Shown here piece after piece: positions 1-8,581 of a DNA stretch of 8,581 nt. The position numbers were made by a program, and so were the translations under genes. Position 1 is the first letter of the stretch. Every line of letters begins with the position of its first letter. The stretch is from the NCBI GenBank assembly GCA_019236485.1, contig JAFAIY010000589.1, positions 1 to 8,581 on the forward strand. Direction: 5' to 3'. The DNA is from Comamonas sp. Its GTDB lineage: Bacteria; Pseudomonadota; Gammaproteobacteria; Burkholderiales; Burkholderiaceae_C. The notes under the pieces were generated by a model that did no database searches, was not told the DNA's origin, and saw only the letters and a list, made by a program, of their open reading frames with translations.

Positions 1-2131
1 CCAGCTCGACGAAGACCGCCGCACGCGCCAGCAGGCCGTGAATGCCGAAAACAGCCGCCACGCCGATCTGTCCGCGCGCCTGGAGGCGCTCAAGGCGCTG
101 CAGGAAAAGGTCAAGACCGACGGCAAGCTCCAGCCCTGGCTGGCCAAGCATGGCCTCGACGGGCTGCAAGGCCTGTGGAGCCGTATCGCCATCGAAAGCG
201 GCTGGGAAAGCGCGCTGGAAGCCGCTTTGCGCGAGCGCCTGGGCGCTCTCGAGGTCGGGCGCCTGGATATGGTGCGCGGCTTTCTGGGCTCGGGCGGGCA
301 GGACGCGCCGCCCGCGCGCCTGGCCTTCTTCAGCCCTCCGCAGGCGGCGGGTGCCGCGCCCGCCGGCCGTTTCGCATCGCTGTCAGAGCTGCTCAAGGTC
401 AGCGATGCGGGTCTGCGTGCCGTACTCGTGGACTGGCTTGCCGGCTGCTATACGGCGCCCACGCTGGACGAAGCTTTAGCCAAGCGCGCCGAGCTGCGCG
501 CCGGCGAAACCATTTACGTGCCCACGGGCCATGCGGTCACCGCCCATGGCGTGACTTTTTACGCCCAGGATTCCGAACAATCGGGCCTGCTGGCGCGGGC
601 CCAGGAAATCGAGCATCTTGAAAAAGAAGTGCGCGCCCAGGCCTTGATCGCCGAGGAGTCGCGCTCGGCCCTGGTGCGTGCCGAAAGCGCCTATGCCGAT
701 GCCTCCCAGCGTCTGGTGGCCGCGCGCCGCGAAGCCACCGAGTCCCAGGGCCGCGCCCATGAGCTGCAGGTCGAGACGCTGCGCCTGTCACAACTGGCCG
801 AGCAGGCGCGCGCGCGCAATGCCCAGATTTCGGCGGATCTGTCCGAGGTCGAGGCCCAGCTGTCGGACATCGAGGAACGCAAGGTCGCGGCCGAGGCCCG
901 TTTCGAGGAGCTGGACATGCAGCTGGCCGACAGCCAGGAGCGCCATGCCCAGCTCGGCGACCGCGTGCTCGAAGCCGAGCGCCGCCTCAACGAATCGCGC
1001 GAGCAGCTGCGCAGCCTGGAGCGCCAGGCCCAGGAGGCCACTTTCTCGCAGCGCAGCCTGCATGCAAGGCGCGCCGAGCTGTCGCGCACCATAGAAACTG
1101 CGAGCCAGCAGGCCAAGTCGCTGGCCGAAGAGCAGCAGCGCGCGCAGGACGAACTGGCCCGGCTCTCCGATGCCGCGGCCCAGGGCGGGCTGCAGGATGC
1201 GCTGGATCTGAAGATGCAGCGCGAGAAGGACGTGGCCGAGCGCCGCAGCGAATACGACGATCTGACCAACAAGCTGCGTGCCAGCGACGAACGCCGCCAG
1301 TCGCTGGAAAAAGCGCTGGACCCGCTGCGCCAGCGCATCACCGAATTCCAGCTCAAGGAACAGGCGGCGCGCCTGGGTCTGGAGCAGTACAGCAATCTGC
1401 TGAGCGAAGCCAATGCCGACCTGGCCGCCGTGGCCCAGTCGATTGCCGAGGGCAATGTGCGCATGCACGGCCTGCAGGGCGAAATCGATCGCCTGCATCG
1501 CGAGATCCAGGCCCTGGGCGCCGTGAACCTGGCCGCGCTCGACGAGCTGACGCTGGCGCGCGAGCGCAAGACCTTCCTAGACGCGCAGATGGATGACCTG
1601 ACCAAGGCCATGAACACGCTGGAGGAAGCGATCCGCAAGATCGACGCCGAAACGCGCGAGCTGCTCTCGGGCACTTTCGATATCGTGAACCGCCATTTCG
1701 GCCGCATGTTCCCCGAGCTGTTCGGCGGCGGCCAGGCCAAGCTGGTGATCACCGGCGACGAGATCCTCGATGCAGGCGTGCAGGTGATTGCCCAGCCTCC
1801 GGGCAAGAAGAACCAGACCATTCACCTGCTCTCGGGCGGGGAGAAGGCGCTGACCGCGATCGCGCTGGTGTTTGCGATCTTCCAGCTCAATCCCGCGCCT
1901 TTCTGTCTGCTCGACGAGGTGGACGCGCCGCTGGACGACGCCAATACCGAGCGCTATGCCAAACTGGTCTACAGCATGAGCAAGGGCACGCAGTTTCTGT
2001 TCATCAGCCACAACAAGATCGCCATGGAAATGGCCGAGCAACTGATTGGTGTGACGATGCAGGAACAAGGTGTTTCACGAATTGTTGCCGTGGATATGGA
2101 GTCCGCCTTGTCCATGGCTGAGCTATCCTGA
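1..2131 (+). CDS. smc: Chromosome segregation ATPase Smc, C-terminal part (5' end outside window)
   Basis: Smc is the ATPase of the bacterial condensin complex (with ScpA and ScpB), which organises and helps segregate the chromosome. The frame is open from base 2, so the GTG at 38 is internal and the N-terminal Walker A head lies upstream of the window. What is present runs in order. First comes the hinge (about bases 130-590), including the segments [16 protein letters not shown] and [17 protein letters not shown]. Next is a long coiled coil rich in E, R, Q, A and L (about 590-1650). Last is the C-terminal ATPase head. The head shows the ABC signature LSGGEK (1829-1846), a Walker B strand ending CLLDEVDAP with the catalytic Glu at 1916-1918, the D-loop LDDAN and the H-switch FISHNK. 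The C-terminal end looks intact and stops with TGA at 2129-2131. Family membership is certain from these motifs; only the missing 5' part limits the call. Confidence 0.97.
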   Translation, partial: QLDEDRRTRQQAVNAENSRHADLSARLEALKALQEKVKTDGKLQPWLAKHGLDGLQGLWSRIAIESGWESALEAALRERLGALEVGRLDMVRGFLGSGGQDAPPARLAFFSPPQAAGAAPAGRFASLSELLKVSDAGLRAVLVDWLAGCYTAPTLDEALAKRAELRAGETIYVPTGHAVTAHGVTFYAQDSEQSGLLARAQEIEHLEKEVRAQALIAEESRSALVRAESAYADASQRLVAARREATESQGRAHELQVETLRLSQLAEQARARNAQISADLSEVEAQLSDIEERKVAAEARFEELDMQLADSQERHAQLGDRVLEAERRLNESREQLRSLERQAQEATFSQRSLHARRAELSRTIETASQQAKSLAEEQQRAQDELARLSDAAAQGGLQDALDLKMQREKDVAERRSEYDDLTNKLRASDERRQSLEKALDPLRQRITEFQLKEQAARLGLEQYSNLLSEANADLAAVAQSIAEGNVRMHGLQGEIDRLHREIQALGAVNLAALDELTLARERKTFLDAQMDDLTKAMNTLEEAIRKIDAETRELLSGTFDIVNRHFGRMFPELFGGGQAKLVITGDEILDAGVQVIAQPPGKKNQTIHLLSGGEKALTAIALVFAIFQLNPAPFCLLDEVDAPLDDANTERYAKLVYSMSKGTQFLFISHNKIAMEMAEQLIGVTMQEQGVSRIVAVDMESALSMAELS

Positions 2132-2169
2132 ACCCCGTCACCCGATTTTTAGGAAAACCGTTTTCTCAC

Positions 2170-3480
2170 ATGAGTAACTTGCAAATCAGTCTGGCCGTCC
2201 TGGGTGTGGTGCTGTTGGCCCTGATCGTTGCCTACAACTCTTGGTCCTCGCGGCGCAATGCGCCCCGGCGGGCCGAACCCCTGGACGAAAGCTCCGATCC
2301 CCAGCGCCTGGAGCCCGGCATGAGCACCGTGGGCCATGGTGCCGACCTCACCAAATACCAGCACGAGCCCGTGCTCGGCGATTTCGGCAAGGCCATCCCG
2401 GGCACCGAGCCCGTGCAGATGCCCGAGTCCGAAGGGCGCTTTGCCGAAACCGAGGCCGAGCTGGCCCGTCTCGTGGCGCGCGAAGCCCATGAGGAGCAGC
2501 AGCGCCAGGCCGCCCAGGCCCAGCAGTCGGCCGCCGAGCTCGAGCCGTCCGCGGCCGAGCAGGCCGTGGCCGAAGCGGCCGCAGCGCCCCGGCAGGCGGT
2601 GGAGCCCGTGCTCACCGATGCGCCCCTGGCCGCGACCAAGGCGGCCGCGGCGGAGCGGCGCGGGCATCTGGATCCGCTGCTCGATGCCATCGCCCCTATC
2701 ACCGTGGCCCAGGCCGTGCCCGGCGAGGTGGCGCTGCAGGCTCAGCCCAGCACGCGCCGCGCGGGCAACAAGCCTTTCGCGATCGAGGGCATGAATCAGC
2801 ACAGCCAGCAGTGGGAGCCGCTGCAGGCGGGCCAGCGCTATATCGGCTTTCAGGCCGGCGTGCAGCTGGCCAACCGCACCGGAGCGCTCAACGAGATCGA
2901 GTTCTCGGAGTTCGTCACCAAGGTGCAGCGCTTTGCCGATGCGCTGGGCGCCATGGCCGACGTGCCCGATATGCTCAACGAGGTTGCGCGCGCCCGCGAG
3001 CTCGATCAGTTCGCGAGCGAGCACGATGCCCAGCTGAGCTTCATGCTGCGCGCGCGCCAGGCCTCGTGGAGCGCCGGCTATGTGCAGCAGAACGCCAGCC
3101 GCCTGGGCTTTGTGGTCAGTTCCATGCCGGGCCGTATGGTGCTGGCCTCGCCCATTCAGGGCCTGCCGCCGGTGCTGGTGCTGGGCTACGACCCCCAGGC
3201 CGCCATGGGCGATGATCTCGATCAGTCCGTGGTGCGCGAGTTTCTGCTGAGCCTGGACGTGGCCCAGGTGCCGCGCGGCCAGCAGCCGTTCGCGCGGCTG
3301 CGCCAGGTGGCCGAGCAGCTGTGCCAGACCATGGACGGCGTGCTCTGCGACCAGAACGGCTATCTGCTGCCGGTCTCGGCGCTGGACCCGATCCAGCATG
3401 ATCTGGAACTGCTCTACGACAAGCTTGACAGCCGCGAACTGTCGGCTGGCTCGCTGCTGGCGCGCAGGCTGTTCAGCTGA
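2170..3480 (+). CDS. zipA: Cell division protein ZipA (FtsZ-binding, membrane-anchored)
   Basis: ZipA tethers FtsZ polymers to the inner membrane and helps assemble the division septum. The 436-residue product has the family layout. A very short N-terminus leads into one membrane segment (about residues 5-23, ISLAVLGVVLLALIVAY), then a basic stretch SSRRNAPRR. A long low-complexity linker rich in Ala, Glu, Gln and Pro follows (about 35-165). A C-terminal FtsZ-binding domain fills about 165-430, with segments such as FASEHDAQLSFMLRARQASW, GFVVSSMPGRMVL and a terminal ARRLFS. The ATG start places the membrane helix at the N-terminus as expected. An AGGA at 2151-2154 is rather far (15 bases) from the ATG, so the ribosome binding site is weak. 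The gene starts 38 bases after smc, consistent with one transcript, and the smc-zipA-ligA order supports the call. Sequence divergence in this family is high, so context carries part of the weight. Confidence 0.9.
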   Translation: MSNLQISLAVLGVVLLALIVAYNSWSSRRNAPRRAEPLDESSDPQRLEPGMSTVGHGADLTKYQHEPVLGDFGKAIPGTEPVQMPESEGRFAETEAELARLVAREAHEEQQRQAAQAQQSAAELEPSAAEQAVAEAAAAPRQAVEPVLTDAPLAATKAAAAERRGHLDPLLDAIAPITVAQAVPGEVALQAQPSTRRAGNKPFAIEGMNQHSQQWEPLQAGQRYIGFQAGVQLANRTGALNEIEFSEFVTKVQRFADALGAMADVPDMLNEVARARELDQFASEHDAQLSFMLRARQASWSAGYVQQNASRLGFVVSSMPGRMVLASPIQGLPPVLVLGYDPQAAMGDDLDQSVVREFLLSLDVAQVPRGQQPFARLRQVAEQLCQTMDGVLCDQNGYLLPVSALDPIQHDLELLYDKLDSRELSAGSLLARRLFS

Positions 3481-3487
3481 TTGGAAT

Positions 3488-3534
3488 GCCCCCGAGCCGC
3501 TGCGCGGTCTCCTGGAGGCTCCGCGCTCGGGGGC
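3488..3534 (+). repeat. Perfect 10-bp inverted repeat (GC-rich hairpin) just after zipA
   Basis: Arms GCCCCCGAGC (3488-3497) and GCTCGGGGGC (3525-3534) are perfect reverse complements around a 27-base loop. The loop can pair further through GCGG (3504-3507) with CCGC (3521-3524) and CTCC (3509-3512) with GGAG (3514-3517). It begins 7 bases after the zipA stop codon. No T-run follows, so it is not a standard intrinsic terminator. It may stabilise the 3' end of the smc-zipA message or be part of a longer transcript that ends at 3647. Confidence 0.7.
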
Positions 3535-3623
3535 GGCTACTGCCGGCCGTCCCGCATCCGGACTCTGCGAGTTTCATGGGCAGCGGCCTGTCCGCGTACC
3601 ATGCACAGATAACACCAATAGTC

Positions 3624-3647
3624 AGGGCCAACAATGTTGGCCTTTTT
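3624..3647 (+). terminator. Rho-independent terminator between zipA and ligA
   Basis: GGCCAAC (3626-3632) pairs with GTTGGCC (3636-3642) around a three-base loop. The stem can be extended by a G-T and an A-T pair at 3624-3625 with 3643-3644, and five T residues follow (3643-3647). This is the classic stem plus T-tract form. It lies 144 bases after the zipA stop and 24 bases before the ligA ATG, so it should end the smc-zipA transcript or act as a conditional stop ahead of ligA. Confidence 0.75.
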
Positions 3648-3668
3648 CATCGCTACCCCAGTGGCTAG

Positions 3669-5783
<2,115 letters not shown>

Positions 5784-5799
5784 ACCTGGAGGTCGGGAC

Positions 5800-6837
5800 A
5801 TGAACAAATTGCGGCGCAAACCCGTGGTGGGCCTGGCCTTGGGCAGCGGCTCGGCGCGCGGCTGGGCGCATTTCGGCGTGCTGCACGCGCTGCGCGAGGC
5901 CGGCATCGCCCCCGACATCATCTGCGGCACTTCCATAGGCTCGCTGGTCGGGGCCACCTATGCGGCCGGCGAGATGGACAGTTTCGAGAACTGGGTGCTG
6001 GGCCTGGGCAAGCGCAAGGTCTTCGGCTTCATGGATTTCAACCTCGGCGGTGGCCTGCTCAAGGGCGAGAAGATCATCGAGTTCTGGCGCGAGAATTTCG
6101 TGCAGGAGACCATGGAGGAGCTGGGCGCGCCGTTTGGCTGCGTGGCCACCGATCTGCAGACCGGCGCCGAGGTCTGGCTGCGCAAAGGCTCGATCGCCGA
6201 GGCCGTGCGCGCGTCGATCGCCTTGCCGGGCCTGTTCACGCCGGTCATGCATGATGGGCGGCTGCTGGTCGACGGCGGCCTGGTCAACCCCGTGCCGGTG
6301 TCGCTGGCCAGGGCCATGGGCGCCGATATCGTGATCGCCGTGGACCTGAATGCCGACATCATGCGCCGCCATATGCGGCTGCAGGAGCCGCGCGACAGCG
6401 AGCTCAGGATTCAGAGCCGCGAGGTCAGCCTGTCCGAGCTGCAGCTGGAGACCGAGCCTCCGGCGGACGAGGTACCGCCGCTGCAACACCCGCTGGCAGA
6501 GCCCGCAGGCTGGAGCGGCAAATGGCGGCGCAGCGTAAGCAGCGTGAAGACTCTGTCGGCCTCGGTGATGCGCCGCGGGCAGAAAAGAGAGGGCGATGCG
6601 GAGGGCGACGAGCCCCCGCGCATCCCTTCGCTGACCAATGTGCTGCTGGCCAGCATCAACATCATGCAGATGCGCATCACGCGCAGCCGCATGGCCGGCG
6701 ATCCGGCCGAGGTGCTGATCGCGCCGCGCGTGTCCCATATCGGCCAGATGGATTTCCACCAGGGGCGTGAATCCATAGACGAAGGCTATGCGGCCGCGCA
6801 GCTGGCCATGCCGGCGCTGCGGGGCTGGGGCCTGTAG
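5800..6837 (+). CDS. rssA: Patatin-like serine hydrolase/phospholipase, RssA type
   Basis: This is a predicted cytoplasmic lipid acyl hydrolase of the patatin family with a Ser-Asp dyad; its physiological substrate is unknown. The 345-residue protein has the oxyanion-hole motif GSGSARG (residues 15-21), the nucleophile elbow GTSIG with Ser45, and the catalytic Asp in DGG (158-160). It closely resembles E. coli RssA in GLALGSGSARGWAHFGV, in GADIVIAVDL and in the C-terminal NIMQMRITRSRMAGDP. A poorly conserved, charged stretch at about 188-275 separates the catalytic core from that C-terminal part and is longer than I recall for E. coli RssA. GGAGGT at 5788-5793 sits six bases before the ATG and fixes this start over in-frame codons further upstream. 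The gene starts 16 bases after ligA, so the two are probably co-transcribed. No rssB-like regulator is adjacent here. Confidence 0.9.
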   Translation: MNKLRRKPVVGLALGSGSARGWAHFGVLHALREAGIAPDIICGTSIGSLVGATYAAGEMDSFENWVLGLGKRKVFGFMDFNLGGGLLKGEKIIEFWRENFVQETMEELGAPFGCVATDLQTGAEVWLRKGSIAEAVRASIALPGLFTPVMHDGRLLVDGGLVNPVPVSLARAMGADIVIAVDLNADIMRRHMRLQEPRDSELRIQSREVSLSELQLETEPPADEVPPLQHPLAEPAGWSGKWRRSVSSVKTLSASVMRRGQKREGDAEGDEPPRIPSLTNVLLASINIMQMRITRSRMAGDPAEVLIAPRVSHIGQMDFHQGRESIDEGYAAAQLAMPALRGWGL

Positions 6838-6842
6838 CCCAA

Positions 6843-6868
6843 GGCCGGTGAGCGGGGCGGCCGGCTCA
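6843..6868. terminator. Possible GC-rich hairpin between convergent genes
   Basis: Only 28 bases separate the convergent patatin and gltI stop codons. They contain two alternative short stems: GCCGG (6844-6848) with CCGGC (6861-6865), or TGAGC (6849-6853) with GCTCA (6864-6868). Neither is followed by a T-tract on either strand. It could stop transcription in both directions, but the evidence is thin. Confidence 0.25.
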
Positions 6869-7771
6869 GTCGCCGATTCTGTCCGTGGGAAAGCGCAGCG
6901 ACTCGCGCAGCAGATAGGGCATGGGCCATTCCAGATTGATGTTGTTGGGCGCAATCGGCTTCTGGAACCATTTGGTATAGAGCTCCTGCAGCTCGCCACT
7001 GCGGATCAGGCGCAGCATTTCCTGGTTCACCACCTTTTTGAAGGCCGCATCTCCCTTGGGCAGCATGATGGCGTAGGGCTCCACGGTCATGGGCTTGCCC
7101 ACGATCGCGTATTTGGCCGGCTCCTTGGACTGGGCGCGCAGGCCGGAGAGCAGCACATCGTCCATGGCAAAGGCCGCAACCTTGCCCGCGGCCACGGTGT
7201 TGAAGCCGTCCTGATGGTCTTTGACGGGGGTGATCTGCAGCTTGAGCCCGCGCTCGGTATTGAGGCGGTTGAGTTCGCTGAGGCTGGTCGTGCCCTGGGT
7301 GGAGGCCACGCTCTTGCCGGCCAGGTCTTCGACGCCCTTGATGCCGCTGGCAGCGGGCACCAGCAGACGCACCGAGGCCACGTAATGGGGAATCGTGAAG
7401 TCCACCTGCTTGCGGCGCTCGGCATTGTTGGTGGTGGAGCCGCATTCCAGCGAGGCCTTGCCCTCGGCAATCGCGGGGATGCGCGACGCCGAGGTCACGG
7501 CCAGGTATTCCACGGGCAGGGCAGGCAGCTGCAGTTGCAGGCGCACGGCCTCGGCAATCTTGCGGCACAGATCTACCGCATAGCCTATGGGCTGTTTGTT
7601 GGCATCCCAGTAGGAAAACGGGATGGAGGACTCCCTGTGGGCGATCACGATACGCCCGGCGGCCTTGATTTTCTCGAGCTCTGCGGCCTGGGCCGTGGCC
7701 AGGCTGGCGATCAGCGCGGCCCCCAGAGACAGGGCGCGCAGGCAGGGAAACGGGCGGACAGCAGAAAGCAT
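6866..7771 (-). CDS. gltI: Periplasmic glutamate/aspartate-binding protein of an ABC transporter (GltI-like)
   Basis: This is a solute-binding protein that captures acidic amino acids in the periplasm and delivers them to an ABC permease. The 301-residue product starts with a signal peptide: a basic N-terminus, a hydrophobic core LSLGAALIASLATA and a likely cleavage after AQA near residue 29; there is no lipobox. The mature part matches E. coli GltI along its length, with HRESSIPFSYWD (45-56), CGSTTNNAERRKQ (110-122), QGTTS (159-163), KDHQDGF (184-190), AFAMDDVLLSG (200-210) and KWFQKPI (267-273). AAGGAG at 7782-7777 lies five bases before the ATG and supports the start. Binding of Glu/Asp is inferred from GltI similarity; other amino acids remain possible. 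Its 3' neighbour is convergent, so the permease and ATPase genes (gltJKL) do not follow it here. Confidence 0.9.
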   Translation of the reverse strand: MLSAVRPFPCLRALSLGAALIASLATAQAAELEKIKAAGRIVIAHRESSIPFSYWDANKQPIGYAVDLCRKIAEAVRLQLQLPALPVEYLAVTSASRIPAIAEGKASLECGSTTNNAERRKQVDFTIPHYVASVRLLVPAASGIKGVEDLAGKSVASTQGTTSLSELNRLNTERGLKLQITPVKDHQDGFNTVAAGKVAAFAMDDVLLSGLRAQSKEPAKYAIVGKPMTVEPYAIMLPKGDAAFKKVVNQEMLRLIRSGELQELYTKWFQKPIAPNNINLEWPMPYLLRESLRFPTDRIGD

Positions 7772-7809
7772 GAGAACTCCTTGGGTGCAATCGGGACCAA
7801 GGCCTCGCC

Positions 7810-7834
7810 GCAGGGCTGAATCGCAGCGCCCTGC
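7810..7834 (-). promoter_or_regulatory. Stem-loop in the probable gltI leader
   Basis: GCAGGGC (7810-7816) and GCCCTGC (7828-7834) form a perfect 7-bp stem with an 11-base loop. Read on the minus strand it lies about 39 bases before the gltI ATG, so it would sit in the 5' leader if transcription starts further upstream. There is no T-run and no recognised riboswitch class. A role is not shown. Confidence 0.35.
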
Positions 7835-7856
7835 CGTGGGCGGTCACACGTTGGGT

Positions 7857-7921
7857 GATACGTGTACCGAAATGTACTCAGCTTTGAGCGACGCTCGGGA
7901 ATGCTCGGTAGGGTTTGATAC
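7857..7921. repeat. Phased short repeats upstream of gltI
   Basis: This AT-richer stretch holds several exact small repeats. TGTAC occurs at 7863-7867 and 7873-7877, and GCTCGG at 7893-7898 and 7903-7908; both pairs are 10 bases apart. GATAC occurs at 7857-7861 and 7917-7921, 60 bases apart. A compact inverted repeat, GAGCG-A-CGCTC, lies at 7886-7896. Spacing by whole helical turns is what paired regulator half-sites look like, but no known operator is recognised. Confidence 0.4.
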
Positions 7922-7941
7922 AAATTGATGCGGATCGTCAA
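7915..7941 (-). promoter_or_regulatory. Weak candidate sigma-70 promoter for gltI
   Basis: On the minus strand TTGACG (7941-7936) could serve as a -35 box and TATCAA (7920-7915) as a -10 box. The 15-base spacer is shorter than the usual 16-18. The boxes sit just after the stop codon of the upstream DsrE-family gene, where a separate promoter for gltI would be expected. The long leader that results would include the 7810-7834 stem-loop. Confidence 0.25.
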
Positions 7942-7942
7942 C

Positions 7943-8293
7943 TCAGCTGCGGATGTAGACCCAGCCATCCTGCTGCATGCGGGCCAGGGCCTCGACGGCG
8001 CCCATGGGCAGCACCTGCACGCTGTCGGGTGCCGTCAGGCCGTTGTTCTTGAGCGTGTTGGGGCAGAGCAGCACGCGCGCCAGGGCCGGCCCCATTTCCT
8101 CGGGCGCGTCCAGCACGGCCTGCACGGCTTGGGCATTGGCCACGACCCAGACCTCGGCCTGGGGCTGGCCTGCAGTGAGATTCTTGAAGTTGCCGCGGGC
8201 GCGGGCCAGGGCTTGCGCCGTGGGCGCATGCAGCGCCACGCGGGCGCCTGGGCGCAGCGCGGGCAGCAGGGTGTTCCAGTCGGGAGTGCTCAT
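7943..8293 (-). CDS. DsrE-family small protein
   Basis: This 116-residue soluble protein resembles the DsrE/DsrF-like family, small alpha/beta proteins, some of which carry sulfur on a cysteine. The supporting pattern is a first strand ARVALHAP (17-24), a second strand AEVWVVAN (46-53), a strand leading to the only cysteine in ARVLLCPNTLKNNGL (72-86, Cys77), and the C-terminal MGAVEALARMQQDGWVYIR (97-115), which matches the usual 'G..eL...Q..Gw.Y' ending of the family. There is no signal peptide, so it is probably cytoplasmic. An in-frame TAG at 8314-8312 limits the start to this ATG or later, and the ribosome binding site is weak. It lies downstream of a DsbG-like gene on the same strand, 72 bases apart. 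A sulfur-handling role is inference from the family and the single cysteine. Confidence 0.7.
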   Translation of the reverse strand: MSTPDWNTLLPALRPGARVALHAPTAQALARARGNFKNLTAGQPQAEVWVVANAQAVQAVLDAPEEMGPALARVLLCPNTLKNNGLTAPDSVQVLPMGAVEALARMQQDGWVYIRS

Positions 8294-8310
8294 GGTGATG
8301 GCTCTAGTTT

Positions 8311-8338
8311 GCTATTGGGACTATAGCTGCTCGCGCTT
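8311..8338. repeat. Degenerate copy of a Comamonadaceae-type short dispersed repeat
   Basis: GCTAT (8311-8315) and ATAGC (8323-8327) are inverted around seven bases, followed by TGCTCGCGCTT. The string ATAGCTGCTCGCGCTT strongly resembles the 'ATAGCTGCTNGCGCTT' core of an intergenic repeat that I recall as abundant in Comamonadaceae genomes. The second half that normally follows is not recognisable, so this copy looks truncated or decayed. On the minus strand it also supplies a TATAGT (8325-8320) that could act as a -10 box for the DsrE-family gene. The match is from memory, not a search. Confidence 0.45.
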
Positions 8339-8365
8339 TGTGCATCCGGGCTATGCAGCGACAGC

Positions 8366-8581
8366 TTATTTGGCTGTGGGCTTGCCCAGCATCTCCTCCA
8401 GCAGCCCCGGCGGCATGCCGGTACGGGTCTGGACCTGGCCCTGGGCATTCTTCCAGATGGTCGCGGGCGTGGCGCGCAGGCCCATGGCCGTCATCAGCGA
8501 GACATTGTTGGCCAGGGCATCGCGCGCCGACAGCGGGATGCGCGGCAGCGCCGCAATGCCCAGGGTGTCGGGGTTTTTGCC
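8366..8581 (-). CDS. dsbG: Thiol:disulfide interchange protein, DsbG/DsbC-like, C-terminal 71 residues
   Basis: Only the C-terminal 71 residues are inside the window; the gene continues past base 8581. Translation gives the end of a thioredoxin-fold protein: LSARDALANNVSLMTAMGLRA, then TPATIW with a Thr-Pro of the kind forming the cis-proline loop, then a short hairpin KNAQGQVQTRTG, and LPDLL-like MPPGLLEEMLGK before the TAA at 8368-8366. Spacing of these parts matches the DsbC/DsbG periplasmic disulfide isomerase and sulfenic-acid reductase family. The CxxC active site, dimerisation domain and signal peptide would lie outside the window. DsbG is favoured over DsbC from general resemblance only, so the symbol is tentative. 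Confidence 0.65.
   Translation of the reverse strand, partial: GKNPDTLGIAALPRIPLSARDALANNVSLMTAMGLRATPATIWKNAQGQVQTRTGMPPGLLEEMLGKPTAK

Noticed and set aside
691..1821. Long minus-strand open frame of 376 codons opposite smc
   Set aside because: It lies wholly inside the smc coding region. The Ser/Arg-rich translation is the typical mirror of GC-rich coiled-coil codons.
2149..3399. Minus-strand open frame of 416 codons opposite zipA
   Set aside because: His/Gly/Leu/Arg-rich low-complexity translation with no recognisable domain; it is the antisense of zipA.
3589..3613. Possible ligA promoter (TGTCCG with GATAAC)
   Set aside because: Both boxes match poorly, and a start from it would enter the terminator at once.
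6788..7819. Plus-strand open frame of 343 codons opposite gltI
   Set aside because: Gly/His/Leu-rich mirror of gltI; gltI has a signal peptide, ribosome binding site and full-length family similarity.
7925..8326. Plus-strand open frame of 133 codons opposite the DsrE-family gene
   Set aside because: The minus-strand product matches a known small family along its length, whereas this one is a compositionally biased mirror.

Overview
This is a GC-rich chromosomal window of betaproteobacterial character, most likely Comamonadaceae (Comamonas, Delftia or Acidovorax-like). The placement rests on the smc-zipA-ligA gene order, the protein sequences and a degenerate copy of a short repeat that I recall as common in that family. 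It is inference; no 16S or other marker is present. The content is almost entirely housekeeping. I see no mobile element, CRISPR array, tRNA or rRNA.

Left part (1-5783, + strand): the C-terminal part of the chromosome-structuring ATPase Smc (cut by the window edge), then the FtsZ-binding membrane protein ZipA after 38 bases, then NAD-dependent DNA ligase LigA after a 191-base gap. That gap holds a large GC-rich hairpin directly after zipA and a convincing intrinsic terminator ending 24 bases before ligA. The three genes serve chromosome organisation, septum assembly and DNA joining.

Middle (5800-6837, + strand): an RssA-type patatin-like serine hydrolase begins 16 bases after ligA with a strong ribosome binding site, probably co-transcribed with ligA.

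Right part (6866-8581, - strand, convergent with the left part): a GltI-type periplasmic glutamate/aspartate-binding protein without its permease genes beside it, a small DsrE-family protein, and the C-terminal end of a DsbG/DsbC-like periplasmic disulfide protein (cut by the window edge). The 171 bases ahead of gltI carry several short repeats at helical-turn spacing and a leader hairpin. The 72 bases ahead of the DsrE gene carry the repeat-like sequence.

I did not find a convincing previously undescribed system. The points most worth a second look are the terminator just ahead of ligA, the phased repeats upstream of gltI and the repeat copy near 8311-8338.
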